Shown here one piece after another: positions 43,112 to 51,026 of a stretch of 64,000 nt of DNA; position 1 is the stretch's first letter; each line of letters opens with the position of its first letter. The DNA lies in the NCBI GenBank assembly GCA_016714225.1, contig JADJNS010000039.1:1-64000 (forward strand), written 5' to 3'. Source of the stretch: Archangiaceae bacterium (lineage in GTDB: Bacteria; Myxococcota; Myxococcia; Myxococcales; Myxococcaceae). The notes below the pieces were generated by a model that saw nothing but the letters and a program-made list of their open reading frames with translations, was not told the DNA's origin and did no database searches. Both the position numbers and the translations under genes were made by a program.

Positions 43112-43696
43112 ATGGGAATTCAGGTTCCAGGCAAGCGGATGGGCAAGCGGCTGCAGCACAGCAAGGTGTTCGGCCATGCCCACGCCAAGAAGTCGGGTTT
43201 CGCGGATCTGCTGGTGACTCCGCTGGTCGACATGTTCGTGATCATCGTGCTCTTCCTCATCGCCAACTTCTCGGCGACCGGTGAAGTGCTCATGATGAGC
43301 AAAGACATCTCGCTGCCCGAAGCGAAGAACGTGCAGGACATTCAGTCGGCGCCGGTGGTGACGGTGTCGAAGACCGAAGTCCTGCTCTCCGGCTCTTTGA
43401 TCGGCCGAGTCGAAGACTTCACCCGTGAGGAGTACCTCAACATTCCGCTGCTGGAAGAGAAGCTGCGCGATGAGAAGAAGAAGTTCGAGGACCTTCACTC
43501 GGCGGCGAATGACTCGGGCGCCTTCAAGGGCGACGTGAACATTCAGGCCGACAAGCAGGTCGAGTTCCGCATCATCAAGCGCGTGATGTTCTCGTGCGCT
43601 TCGGCGGGCTTCGGCAACATCAACTTCGCCACGCTGAACGTCGGTGGTGGCCCCAACGACGCTCCTCCGAAGAAAGACGAGTCGGCCTCGCGCTGA
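43112..43696 (+). CDS. TolR/ExbD family motor protein, second copy (AglS-like)
   Basis: 194 residues. A basic N-terminus of about 30 residues is followed by the helix LVTPLVDMFVIIVLFLIANF with the conserved Asp. The periplasmic domain contains SLPEAKNVQDIQSAPVVTVS, a Lys/Glu-rich helix (EEKLRDEKKKFEDLHS) and VEFRIIKRVMFSCASAGF. It is clearly different from the first TolR-type protein; one TolQ with two unlike TolRs is the AglRQS pattern. Last gene of the operon, ended by a strong terminator 27 bp after its stop. Confidence 0.87.
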   Translation: MGIQVPGKRMGKRLQHSKVFGHAHAKKSGFADLLVTPLVDMFVIIVLFLIANFSATGEVLMMSKDISLPEAKNVQDIQSAPVVTVSKTEVLLSGSLIGRVEDFTREEYLNIPLLEEKLRDEKKKFEDLHSAANDSGAFKGDVNIQADKQVEFRIIKRVMFSCASAGFGNINFATLNVGGGPNDAPPKKDESASR

Positions 43697-43722
43697 TTCG
43701 TCTGGGGTGGCTTTGAAAATCG

Positions 43723-43760
43723 AACGGCCCGTCTCGTTTCAGAGGCGGGCCGTTTTGTTT
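43723..43760 (+). terminator. Rho-independent terminator of the TolQ/TolR operon
   Basis: A 9-bp GC-rich stem (AACGGCCCG with CGGGCCGTT), loop around CTCGTTTC, then TTTGTTT. It lies 27 bp after the second TolR-type stop and 14 bp before the convergent lipoprotein's stop codon. It is one of very few clear intrinsic terminators in this window. Confidence 0.85.
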
Positions 43761-43773
43761 GGGGCGCTGGCGG

Positions 43774-45129
43774 TCAGCGGCGGCCGTTGAGCAGCTGGCC
43801 GCCGACGATGCCGCCGCCCGAGTTCAGCTGTTGCCCGCCCGCGAACCAGTAATTGTCGGTGACGGCAGTGACGGTGGTGAGGTCGAGGTATGCGCCCAGC
43901 GGGCTCACCGTCGACCAGCTGGTGCCGTTGAAGCGCGCCATGCTCACCGAGCCTGCGGAGTCGCCGACCGCGTACAGCTCTTGAAGGTGCAGGCCGCCGA
44001 GGCTGCGAAAGGCGCCCAGGGACGTGCCCGAAGGAGAGAAGCGCAGCTCGAAGCCGCCGTCGCCCATCAGCTCGATGATGGCCTTCTCGTCGCCGGCGAC
44101 GAACACCCGGCTGCCCACGCCGTGAATCGCGAACCAGCGGGTCGAGGTGGCGAGCGGCAGACCGGGGACGACGGTGGAGCGCAGCGTGGCGCCGCCGTCG
44201 GTCGCCAGGGTGGCGAGCCCACCGTTTCCCGACGCGAGCACCGTGCCGTCGGGGAGCACGTAGCAGTCGTAGAGAGAGCTGCTCGGGGGAAAGTCGCTGA
44301 CGCGGGTGAACACGGCTCCGCGCATGGCGAACATCGCCGGCTCGCTGCCCCCCGTCACCCCCGCGCCGTAGACGTTCGTGCCGTCGCTGCAGAGGCCCTG
44401 CACGGTGTCGCCCGGCTGCCCCACCGGGGCCGCCCACCACTGATTGCCGTCGAAGCAGCCGCCATCTTGGCGGTCGCAGAACAGCAGGTCGATGCCCTGG
44501 GCCACCCAGACGCGGCGAGGCGAGGTGGTCAGCTCGAGGTCGGTGAAGGTGTCGCCGGCCGGTGAGGCCATCGGCACGGCGAGGGTGCCGCCGTCGAAGT
44601 GCAGCACGATGTTGGCGTACACGCTGCTGTCGTTCGCCGTCATCCACACGTCGTTGGGCGCGAAGCCGCGCACCGAGGTGATTCGGCGCACCGTGCCGTT
44701 CTGCGGGTCGAGCCAGGCCGCCCAGCTGAGCGGGCCGCCGTCTCCCAGGTAGGGGCTGCCGCCCGTCCCTCCGCCGGTCGCGCTGCCGCCCGCGGTCGCT
44801 CCGCCGCCTGCGGTCGCTCCGCCGCCTGCGGTCGCTCCGCCGCCCGCGGTCGCTCCGCCGCCTGCGGTCGCTCCGCCGCCCGCGGTCGCTCCGCCGCCTG
44901 CGGTCGCTCCGCCGCCTGCGGTCGCTCCGCCGCCTGCGGTCGCTCCGCCGCCTGCGCTGCCGCCAGCGGTCGCTCCGCCGCCTGCGGTCGCTCCGCCGCC
45001 TGCGCTGCCGCCAGCGGTCGCTCCGCCGCCTGCGCTGCCGCCTGCGCCGCCGCCCATCGGCCCCGCGTCGGGCCGGGTCTGCAGGCCGCAGCCGAGGGCG
45101 AGCAGGGTGGCGAGGGCGAGGCGGTTCAC
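43774..45129 (-). CDS. Stalked surface lipoprotein with propeller-like repeats
   Basis: 451 residues. The GTG start gives RLALATLLALGC, a lipobox. Residues about 25-115 are a simple stalk of GGATAG repeats. The remaining 330 residues are beta-rich with propeller-type phrases (RGFAPNDVWMTANDSSV, LYDCYVLPDGTVLASG, HLQELYAVGDSAGS, MARFNGTSWSTVSPLG), related to the repeats of the Cys-rich lipoprotein at 24.8 kb. It is likely held away from the outer membrane by the stalk. It diverges from the stray TolR gene across 43 bp and meets the motor operon head-on at the terminator. Confidence 0.75.
   Translation of the reverse strand: MNRLALATLLALGCGLQTRPDAGPMGGGAGGSAGGGATAGGSAGGGATAGGGATAGGSAGGGATAGGGATAGGGATAGGGATAGGGATAGGGATAGGGATAGGGATAGGGATAGGSATGGGTGGSPYLGDGGPLSWAAWLDPQNGTVRRITSVRGFAPNDVWMTANDSSVYANIVLHFDGGTLAVPMASPAGDTFTDLELTTSPRRVWVAQGIDLLFCDRQDGGCFDGNQWWAAPVGQPGDTVQGLCSDGTNVYGAGVTGGSEPAMFAMRGAVFTRVSDFPPSSSLYDCYVLPDGTVLASGNGGLATLATDGGATLRSTVVPGLPLATSTRWFAIHGVGSRVFVAGDEKAIIELMGDGGFELRFSPSGTSLGAFRSLGGLHLQELYAVGDSAGSVSMARFNGTSWSTVSPLGAYLDLTTVTAVTDNYWFAGGQQLNSGGGIVGGQLLNGRR
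44780..45055 (-). repeat. Tandem 18-bp repeat encoding the GGATAG stalk
   Basis: More than ten copies of an 18-bp unit (GCGGTCGCTCCGCCGCCT on the plus strand), sometimes broken by a 12-bp GCGCTGCCGCCA block. The array is in frame and encodes Gly-Gly-Ala-Thr-Ala-Gly stalk units. Copies are nearly identical, so the number is likely to vary between strains by slippage, and assemblies may miscount it. Confidence 0.9.
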
Positions 45130-45172
45130 GAGCGAACGGAACCGTAATACGCCGGCGCTGTCTGTGCCGGGC

Positions 45173-45586
45173 ATGGCAGGTGGAATGGATCTCGCCGGTG
45201 GCGCCCGAGGTGGCAAAAAGCCGCTCGACACGGTCATCAACCTGGTGCCGTTCATCGACCTGATGGCGGTGACCATCGCGTTCCTGATGCTCACCGCGGT
45301 GTGGACGGCGGCGGGCGTACAGCCGGTGGCGAGCGGCGGCACCGGGCCGGGTGAGCCTTCGGCGCCCCCGCTGACGCTGCACGTGAGCGCGCGGCGGGTC
45401 ACCTCGGCGCTGCTCGACGTGCCGCTGGCCGAGCTGCCCCGGCTCGAGCGGTCGCTGCGCGACGCGAGCGTGCGCACCGCCACGCTCGAGGTCGACGACG
45501 ACGTCTCGTACGACGCGCTGGTGCAGGTCATCGACGCCTGCCGGGGCGCGCGCGTCGACGTGACGGTCTCTCCCGCGTCGGGCTGA
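45173..45586 (+). CDS. Stray TolR/ExbD family protein, paralogue of the motor TolR
   Basis: 137 residues. The membrane segment VPFIDLMAVTIAFLMLTAVW is nearly the same as in the first TolR-type motor protein, with the key Asp. The periplasmic part (PPLTLHVSARRVTSALLDV, YDALVQVIDACRGARVDV) is shorter and diverged. A 95-bp stretch (45212-45306) matches 42663-42757 at 88 positions, more than the flanking regions, suggesting duplication with local gene conversion. No TolQ-type gene is beside it; it probably shares the motor operon's TolQ or acts as an alternative stator subunit. Confidence 0.83.
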   Translation: MAGGMDLAGGARGGKKPLDTVINLVPFIDLMAVTIAFLMLTAVWTAAGVQPVASGGTGPGEPSAPPLTLHVSARRVTSALLDVPLAELPRLERSLRDASVRTATLEVDDDVSYDALVQVIDACRGARVDVTVSPASG

Positions 45587-45629
45587 GCGGCTTGCGGCAC
45601 CGGCCCCAAGACACATAGGGTGCCGCGCC

Positions 45630-46307
45630 ATGCAGACGCTGCTCTCATTCGTGGACATCTTTCTCCACGTCGACAAACACCTTCAGGCGCTGGTCGCCGG
45701 CTATGGGCTGTGGGTCTACGCGATTCTCTTCGTGATCATCTTCTGTGAGACCGGTCTGGTGGTGACCGCGATTCTCCCGGGCGACTCGCTGCTGTTCGCC
45801 GCCGGCTCGCTGTGTGCGCTGGGCGCCTCGGAAGAGAGCCGGCTGTCGCTGGCCATCGTCATTCCGCTGCTGATCGTGGCGGCGATTCTGGGCGATGCGG
45901 TGAACTACTCCATCGGCAAAGCGCTGGGGCCAGGCTACCTGGAGAAGAAGAACTTCCGCTTCATCAAGAAAGAGCACCTCGACCGCACCCAGAAGTTCTA
46001 CGAGAAGTACGGCGGCAAGACGATCGTGCTCGCGCGCTTCGTGCCCATCGTGCGCACCTTCGCGCCGTTCGTGGCGGGCATCGGCAAGATGCCGTACTCG
46101 CGCTTCCTCACCTTCAACGTGGTGGGCGCGCTGGCGTGGGTCATCATCTGCACCGTGGCCGGCTTCGTGTTCGGCCAGATGGAAGTGGTGAAGAAGAACT
46201 TCGAGCTGGTGATTCTGGCCATCATCTTCATCTCGGTGCTGCCGATCGCCATCGAGGCGCTGCGCTCGCGCAAAGCCCAGGACCCTAAGGTCCCGGCCGC
46301 GGGATGA
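45630..46307 (+). CDS. DedA family membrane protein
   Basis: 225 residues. DedA/SNARE-associated family, thought to move lipids across the inner membrane and to support membrane potential. It has the marks LFVIIFCETGLVVTAILPGD near the start, the KYGGKTIVLARFVPIVRTFAPFVAG motif with its conserved Arg residues, and GALAWVIICTVAGFVFG. Several membrane helices. The stop overlaps the start of the Lon-N-domain gene as ATGA, and the START-domain gene follows two bases later, so these three form an operon. Confidence 0.92.
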   Translation: MQTLLSFVDIFLHVDKHLQALVAGYGLWVYAILFVIIFCETGLVVTAILPGDSLLFAAGSLCALGASEESRLSLAIVIPLLIVAAILGDAVNYSIGKALGPGYLEKKNFRFIKKEHLDRTQKFYEKYGGKTIVLARFVPIVRTFAPFVAGIGKMPYSRFLTFNVVGALAWVIICTVAGFVFGQMEVVKKNFELVILAIIFISVLPIAIEALRSRKAQDPKVPAAG

Positions 46308-46966
46308 ACCCGCTGGAGCGCGTGCAGGCCGCAGCCGGGCGGCTCAAGGTCTTTCCGCTGCCGTCGCTGGTGTTGTTTCCCGGCACCGCGGTGCCGCTGC
46401 ACATCTTCGAGCCGCGCTACCGCGCCCTGGTGCGCGATGCGCTGGCGGGCGATGGGGTGCTCGCGCTGGCCCAGGTGCCCGAGGCCTCGCTGGGGCAGCT
46501 CGACGGCGACCCTCCGCTGCACCGCATCTTGAGCGCCGGGGTGGTGTCGCTGCACGAGGAGCTGCCCGACGGCCGCTTCAACCTGATGCTCACCGGGGTC
46601 TGCCGGGCGCGGCTGCTCGCCGAGCACCCCAAAGACAAGCCGTACCGTGAGGTGCAGGCCGAGATGTTGCCGGACCCGGAGCTGGCGTCGGACGACGGCG
46701 AGCTCTCGCTCAAGCGGGCGGTGCTCGAGCTGGCCGCCCGGCTGCCCGAGAAGGCCGCCGAGACCTTCGTGAAGGTCGCCTCGCGCGCCAGGGGCGGAGC
46801 GCTCGCCGACGTGGTGGCGGCGACGCTGGTGAACAACGTGGCCCAGCGCCTCGCGCTGCTCGACGAGCTCGACGGTGAACGCCGCCTGGCCGAAGTGCTC
46901 AAGGCGGTCACCGCGGCGATCGCGAGAATGAAAGCGCCGCCGAACCCTGGCGGCTACCTCAACTGA
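46304..46966 (+). CDS. Lon N-terminal (LON substrate-binding) domain protein
   Basis: 220 residues; the stand-alone form of the substrate-binding domain of Lon protease, without ATPase or protease. Typical segments: VFPLPSLVLFPGTAVPLHIF and EPRYRALVRDAL at the N-terminus, then GRFNLMLTGVCRARLL. The C-terminal half is helical (RLALLDELDGERRLAEVLKA). Such proteins are common in bacteria, but their job is uncertain, possibly protein binding or quality control. Translationally coupled to DedA upstream. Confidence 0.88.
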   Translation: MNPLERVQAAAGRLKVFPLPSLVLFPGTAVPLHIFEPRYRALVRDALAGDGVLALAQVPEASLGQLDGDPPLHRILSAGVVSLHEELPDGRFNLMLTGVCRARLLAEHPKDKPYREVQAEMLPDPELASDDGELSLKRAVLELAARLPEKAAETFVKVASRARGGALADVVAATLVNNVAQRLALLDELDGERRLAEVLKAVTAAIARMKAPPNPGGYLN

Positions 46967-46968
46967 AC

Positions 46969-47631
46969 ATGCGCGCGAGGGTGGCACTGCTGGCAGCACT
47001 GGGGTTCAGCGCTTCTGCGGCTGCAGAAGACGGGTGGGAGACGGTCATCGACGGGCCGCCGTACGTGGTGAAGAACCGCGCGCGCGAGGGCACCGCCGTG
47101 AAAGAGGTGTGGGCCGAGGGCGACCTGTCGGCGAGCGTCGGCGACATTCAGGCCACGCTGATGGACCCGGGCCGCTTCCCCAAGTTCATGCCCAACGTGA
47201 AGCAGTCGAAAGAGGTCGGCAAGCCCGAGGCCGACGGCAGCTTCTACGTGTACACCGAGCTCGACCTGCCGGTGATTACCTCGCGCGACTACGTGGTGCA
47301 GGTGTGGGTCGACGAGCCGGTGAAGCCCGACGGCAGCGGGCAGTTTCGCCAGCACTGGAAGGCGGCCCCCGAGAAGGTGCCCGAGAAGTCGGGGCTGATT
47401 CGGGTGAAGGTGAACGACGGCAGCTGGTTCATCACGCCGCTCGGCGACGGCGCGAAGAGCCACGTGGTCTACAAGTTCGCCACCGACCCGGGCGGCATGA
47501 TTCCCAAGATGGCGGTCGACATGACCAACAAGCGCGCGGTCATCGACACCTTGAAGGCCATCGAGAGCGAAGCGCAGCGGCGGGCCCAGGAGCGCCAGAA
47601 GCGCGCCGGCGGAGCCCCGTCGGGTAAGTAG
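46969..47631 (+). CDS. Secreted START/SRPBCC-like lipid-binding domain protein
   Basis: 220 residues with a signal peptide (ARVALLAALGFSASAAAED). The body resembles the START fold: WETVIDGPPYVVKNRAREG, DIQATLMDPGRFPKFMPNVK and TELDLPVITSRDYVVQVWVD. START domains hold lipids or hydrophobic ligands; being exported, it may act in the periplasm. The C-terminal 30 residues are a charged helix. It starts two bases after the Lon-N stop; with DedA, a lipid-handling operon is plausible. Confidence 0.8.
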   Translation: MRARVALLAALGFSASAAAEDGWETVIDGPPYVVKNRAREGTAVKEVWAEGDLSASVGDIQATLMDPGRFPKFMPNVKQSKEVGKPEADGSFYVYTELDLPVITSRDYVVQVWVDEPVKPDGSGQFRQHWKAAPEKVPEKSGLIRVKVNDGSWFITPLGDGAKSHVVYKFATDPGGMIPKMAVDMTNKRAVIDTLKAIESEAQRRAQERQKRAGGAPSGK

Positions 47632-47785
47632 GTCATTCGCGCCCGTGGGGTCGTGCGCGACGCGGTGGCCGGCGCGAGGTGGGTGAAGGTACCGCCGCAA
47701 AAGTGGCCCTGGCGCGCAACCCTCGCGCGCAGGGGGGCCATCAGGGGCCGTTCGCGCAATCGCTGCAGAGTGATGGGCTGGCGCG

Positions 47786-48373
47786 GTGACTGCAGTCGTC
47801 CAGGGCATGCTCACTCTGCCGCGCCTGTCGCCCGCTCCGCTCGCTCCGAGTGCACTGGAGGCGCTGCCGCTCACCGGCCGTGAAGTGACCTTCGGCACCG
47901 AGGAGATCATCGTCAGCAAGACCGACCTCAAGGGGCACATCACCTACGCCAACCCGGTGTTCTGCCGGGTGGCGGGCTACACCGAGCGCGAGCTGGTGGG
48001 GCAGCCGCACAACCTGATTCGGCACCCGGCGATGCCGCGTGGCGTGTTCAAGCTGCTGTGGGACACCATCAGCCGGGGTGAAGAAATCTTCGCGTACGTG
48101 GTGAACCGCACCCGCCACGGCGACGCGTACTGGGTGCTGGCGCACGTCACCGCCACCTTCGACGTGAACGGGAGCATCATCGCGTACCACTCGACCCGGC
48201 GCAGCGCCGAGGCCCGCGCCGTCGACAAGGTGAGGCCGCTGTACGCGGCGATGGTGGAGATTGAAGCGCAGCACGCGCGCCGAGCCGATGCCATGACCGC
48301 CTCGGCGCGCTTTCTCTCCGAGCAGCTGGCCCAGGTCGGGCTGAGCTACGAGCAGTTCGTGTTCTCGCTGTGA
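47786..48373 (+). CDS. Aer-type PAS domain protein
   Basis: 195 residues with a single PAS domain (about 35-145) of the aerotaxis-receptor type: IIVSKTDLKGHITYANPVF, GYTERELVGQPHNLIRHPAMP and GVFKLLWDTISRGEEIFAYV. The HNLIRHPAMP loop is the hallmark of FAD-binding Aer PAS domains. No membrane helix, HAMP or signalling domain follows; only an Ala/Glu-rich helix of about 45 residues. It probably senses redox or oxygen and passes this on by binding another protein. GTG 47786 or ATG 47807 could be the start. Free-standing. Confidence 0.82.
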   Translation: MTAVVQGMLTLPRLSPAPLAPSALEALPLTGREVTFGTEEIIVSKTDLKGHITYANPVFCRVAGYTERELVGQPHNLIRHPAMPRGVFKLLWDTISRGEEIFAYVVNRTRHGDAYWVLAHVTATFDVNGSIIAYHSTRRSAEARAVDKVRPLYAAMVEIEAQHARRADAMTASARFLSEQLAQVGLSYEQFVFSL

Positions 48374-48440
48374 CGGGCGCCTTCGCTGGGCCGGCGCCAG
48401 ACAGGCGAAAGTCGCCGAGCGCCTGTATGGTCGGGCGCAT

Positions 48441-50333
48441 ATGCGACTGGTGAAGATTGGCCTCGCGTCGGTGAACACCACCGTGGGCGCGTTCGGCGCC
48501 AACGTCGACCGGGCGCTGAAGCTGGCGCTGGCGATGAACGCCGAGCAGGTGACCGTCGCGGTGTTTCCCGAGCAGGTGGTGGGCGGCTACCCCGCGGAAG
48601 ACCTGATTCAATGGCACGGCTTCGTCGACCGGCAGTGGGTCGAGCTCGAGCGCTTCGCGAAGGCCACCGCGGCCACCGCGATGGTGAGCGTGCTGGGCGT
48701 GGCGCTCAGCCACCAGGGCCTTCGCTACAACTGCGCGGCGGTGGTGGCGGGCGGCAAGGTGCTCGGCCTGGTGCCGAAGGAAAAGCTGCCCACCTACAAC
48801 ATCTTCTACGAGGGCCGCACCTTCTCGCGCGGCTACCCGGGCATGGACCAGCAGTACCGCGCGCCGGGCTCGAGCGTCTCGGTGCCGCTGGGAGACCAGC
48901 TGTTCGCGTTCGACTTCGGCACCCTGGGCGTCGAGGTCTGCGAAGACCTGTGGAGCGCCGACGGGCCGATGCGGCGGCGCGCGTACGCGGGCGCCGAGCT
49001 GATCGTCAACGTCTCGGCGTCTCCGTACCGCATCGGGGTCGATGGCACGCGGCGAGAGCTGATGGCCACCCGCGCGTCGGACCACCAGTGCACGCTGGCC
49101 TACGCGAACCAGGTGGGGAGCAACGACGGGCTCATCTTCGACGGCGGCGGGTTCCTCAATCAGAACGGGCGGCCGGTCGCCGAGGGCGCGCGCTTCAAAG
49201 AAGGGTACGTGACCGGGGTGGTCGACCTCGAGCGCACCGCGCGGCTGCGCACCGAGAACACCACCTGGCGGCTCGACCAGGAGACCTGGGCCACCACCCA
49301 GAAGCCGCTTCCCATTCGGGGGTGCGAGCTGAAGACGAAGCGCGAGGCGCTGCACTACCCCACGCCGCCCAACCGCAGCTTCTTTCTGCCCGCGAGCGCG
49401 CCCCGGCGCAGCCCCCAAGAGGCGCTGTGCGAAGACCTCCTCGACGCGCTGGCGCTGGGGGTCGGCGACTACTTCGAGAAGAACCGGGTGTTCACGCAGA
49501 TCGGCATCGCGCTGTCGGGCGGGCGCGACTCGACGCTGACCCTGCTGATTGCCCACCGCTACGCGCAGCGGGCCCGCCCCGAGAGCCCCGGCTCGCTGTT
49601 GCAGTGCTTCTACATGCCGACCCGGTTCTCGTCCGAGGGCACCCGCAAGGCGGCCGAGGTGATGGCGCGCGAGCTGGGCGCGGGGTTCGCGGTGGTCTCG
49701 ATCGACGAGGCGTTCGAGCGCGAGATGGAGGCCGCCAAGAAGATGCTCGGCGACGGGGTCGAGCTGACCGGGGTGACCCGGCAGAACATTCAGGCGCGGC
49801 TGCGCGCCCAGCGCATGTGGAACTGGGCCAACACCTCGAACGGCCTGTTCCTGCAGACCGGCAACATGAGCGAGAAGGCGGTCGGCTACACCACGGTGGG
49901 CGGCGACCTGATGGGCGCGCTGGCGGTGATCAGCAACCTGCCCAAGACGCTGGTGGTGTACCTGCTCGAGTACCTGCACCAGAAGCACCAGTACCAGGGC
50001 ATCGCCCTGGTCACCGCGCGACCGGCGGGCCCCGAGCTGCAGCCGAACCAGGTCGGTGAAGAAGAGCTGATGCCCTTCCCCGTGCTCGACGCGTGCTTCT
50101 ACCTGTTCGCGGGCGAGAAGCTCTCGCCGGCCGAGCTGCTCGTCGCGCTGGTGCCGATGTTCCCCGAGCGCTCAGCGGCGGCGCTGAAAGCCGACGTCGA
50201 GAAGTTCGTGCGGCTGTTCACGCAGAGCATCTACAAGTGGGTGCAGTCTCCGCTCTCGCTGCACATCGGCAACCTCGACCTCGACCGCGAGCGCGCGCTG
50301 CAGCTGCCGGTGGTCACCAAGACCGAGTGGTGA
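48441..50333 (+). CDS. nadE: Glutamine-dependent NAD+ synthetase
   Basis: 630 residues. Last step of NAD synthesis: amidates nicotinate adenine dinucleotide with glutamine and ATP. The N-terminal nitrilase-like glutaminase domain holds the Glu in FPEQVVGG, the Lys in VPKEKLPTYNIFYE and the nucleophile Cys167 in VEVCEDLW. The C-terminal synthetase has the ATP loop SGGRDS (359-364) and the TGNMSEKAVGYTTVGGD segment. Length fits the fused two-domain form. ATG at 48441 follows a region with a CAGGCG...CGCCTG inverted repeat, possibly an operator. Monocistronic. Confidence 0.95.
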   Translation: MRLVKIGLASVNTTVGAFGANVDRALKLALAMNAEQVTVAVFPEQVVGGYPAEDLIQWHGFVDRQWVELERFAKATAATAMVSVLGVALSHQGLRYNCAAVVAGGKVLGLVPKEKLPTYNIFYEGRTFSRGYPGMDQQYRAPGSSVSVPLGDQLFAFDFGTLGVEVCEDLWSADGPMRRRAYAGAELIVNVSASPYRIGVDGTRRELMATRASDHQCTLAYANQVGSNDGLIFDGGGFLNQNGRPVAEGARFKEGYVTGVVDLERTARLRTENTTWRLDQETWATTQKPLPIRGCELKTKREALHYPTPPNRSFFLPASAPRRSPQEALCEDLLDALALGVGDYFEKNRVFTQIGIALSGGRDSTLTLLIAHRYAQRARPESPGSLLQCFYMPTRFSSEGTRKAAEVMARELGAGFAVVSIDEAFEREMEAAKKMLGDGVELTGVTRQNIQARLRAQRMWNWANTSNGLFLQTGNMSEKAVGYTTVGGDLMGALAVISNLPKTLVVYLLEYLHQKHQYQGIALVTARPAGPELQPNQVGEEELMPFPVLDACFYLFAGEKLSPAELLVALVPMFPERSAAALKADVEKFVRLFTQSIYKWVQSPLSLHIGNLDLDRERALQLPVVTKTEW

Positions 50334-50339
50334 GCGCGG

Positions 50340-50963
50340 CTACTGCCCGAGGTTGATCTTCCCCGTGCCGAGCACCAGGGTGGGCTGCGCGTCGTAGTCG
50401 ATCTTGATGTGCGCGGGCGGAGCAGGCGACTGCGGCACCACCAGCACCGCGGTGGCGTGCACCACCGCCGGCGTGCGCGCCGCGACCGCCTGCTTCACGG
50501 TGTTGAGCGCGTCGCCCTCGAGGCGCACGGTGGTGGGCAGGCTCGCCAGCGTCGACTTGTCGGCCACCTTCTGGCCCTCGACCTTCAGCTCGACCGTCTT
50601 CACGTAGCCGTTGAGGTCGAGCGCGGTTCCGGTGCCGTCGGCGAACGCGAGCTGGGTGACCTCGAGCTCGACCGCCTGCACCAGGTTCGAGGTGCCCTTG
50701 AGGTCGGGGATGCTCTCGTAGTCGGACTGCCGAATGAGCGTCACCTGCTGGTCGAAGGTGAGCTCGCAGTCGGTGCCCACCTTCGCGCTGGTGACGGTGT
50801 AGCCGTCAGAGCTGAAGGTGTCTCCGCAGTTGAAGGTGCCGAGGTCGAAGTCTTTGCTGCCCTTCAGCTGGGGAATGCCCTGGGCCTTGCCGACGCGAAT
50901 CTCGGCGGCGCTGCCGCAGGCGCAGAGGGCGAGCACCGCGAGGCTGATGAGTGGCTTGAACAT
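50340..50963 (-). CDS. Hypothetical lipoprotein
   Basis: 207 residues. ATG 50963 begins MFKPLISLAVLALCACGS, a lipobox with Cys near residue 16. The rest is beta-rich and polar with two more Cys (TFNCGDTFSS, KVGTDCELTFDQQ), perhaps a disulphide. No family recognised. It lies between nadE (convergent, seven bases) and the divergent FecCD-type permease. The spacing gives no operon partner; the function is unknown. Confidence 0.72.
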   Translation of the reverse strand: MFKPLISLAVLALCACGSAAEIRVGKAQGIPQLKGSKDFDLGTFNCGDTFSSDGYTVTSAKVGTDCELTFDQQVTLIRQSDYESIPDLKGTSNLVQAVELEVTQLAFADGTGTALDLNGYVKTVELKVEGQKVADKSTLASLPTTVRLEGDALNTVKQAVAARTPAVVHATAVLVVPQSPAPPAHIKIDYDAQPTLVLGTGKINLGQ

Positions 50964-51026
50964 GCGTGAAACCCCTTCTCTCGAACGCACCGCTCGGCCG
51001 CGGCGACCCGGGCTACTCTAACAACG

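Noticed and set aside
44780..45055. Possible CRISPR-like repeat array
   Set aside because: Units are contiguous 18-bp repeats without unique spacers, in frame in a lipoprotein gene.
47632..47785. GC-rich inverted repeat (GCGCGC arms near 47708-47735) as a terminator
   Set aside because: No T-run and weak symmetry; common by chance in such GC-rich DNA.
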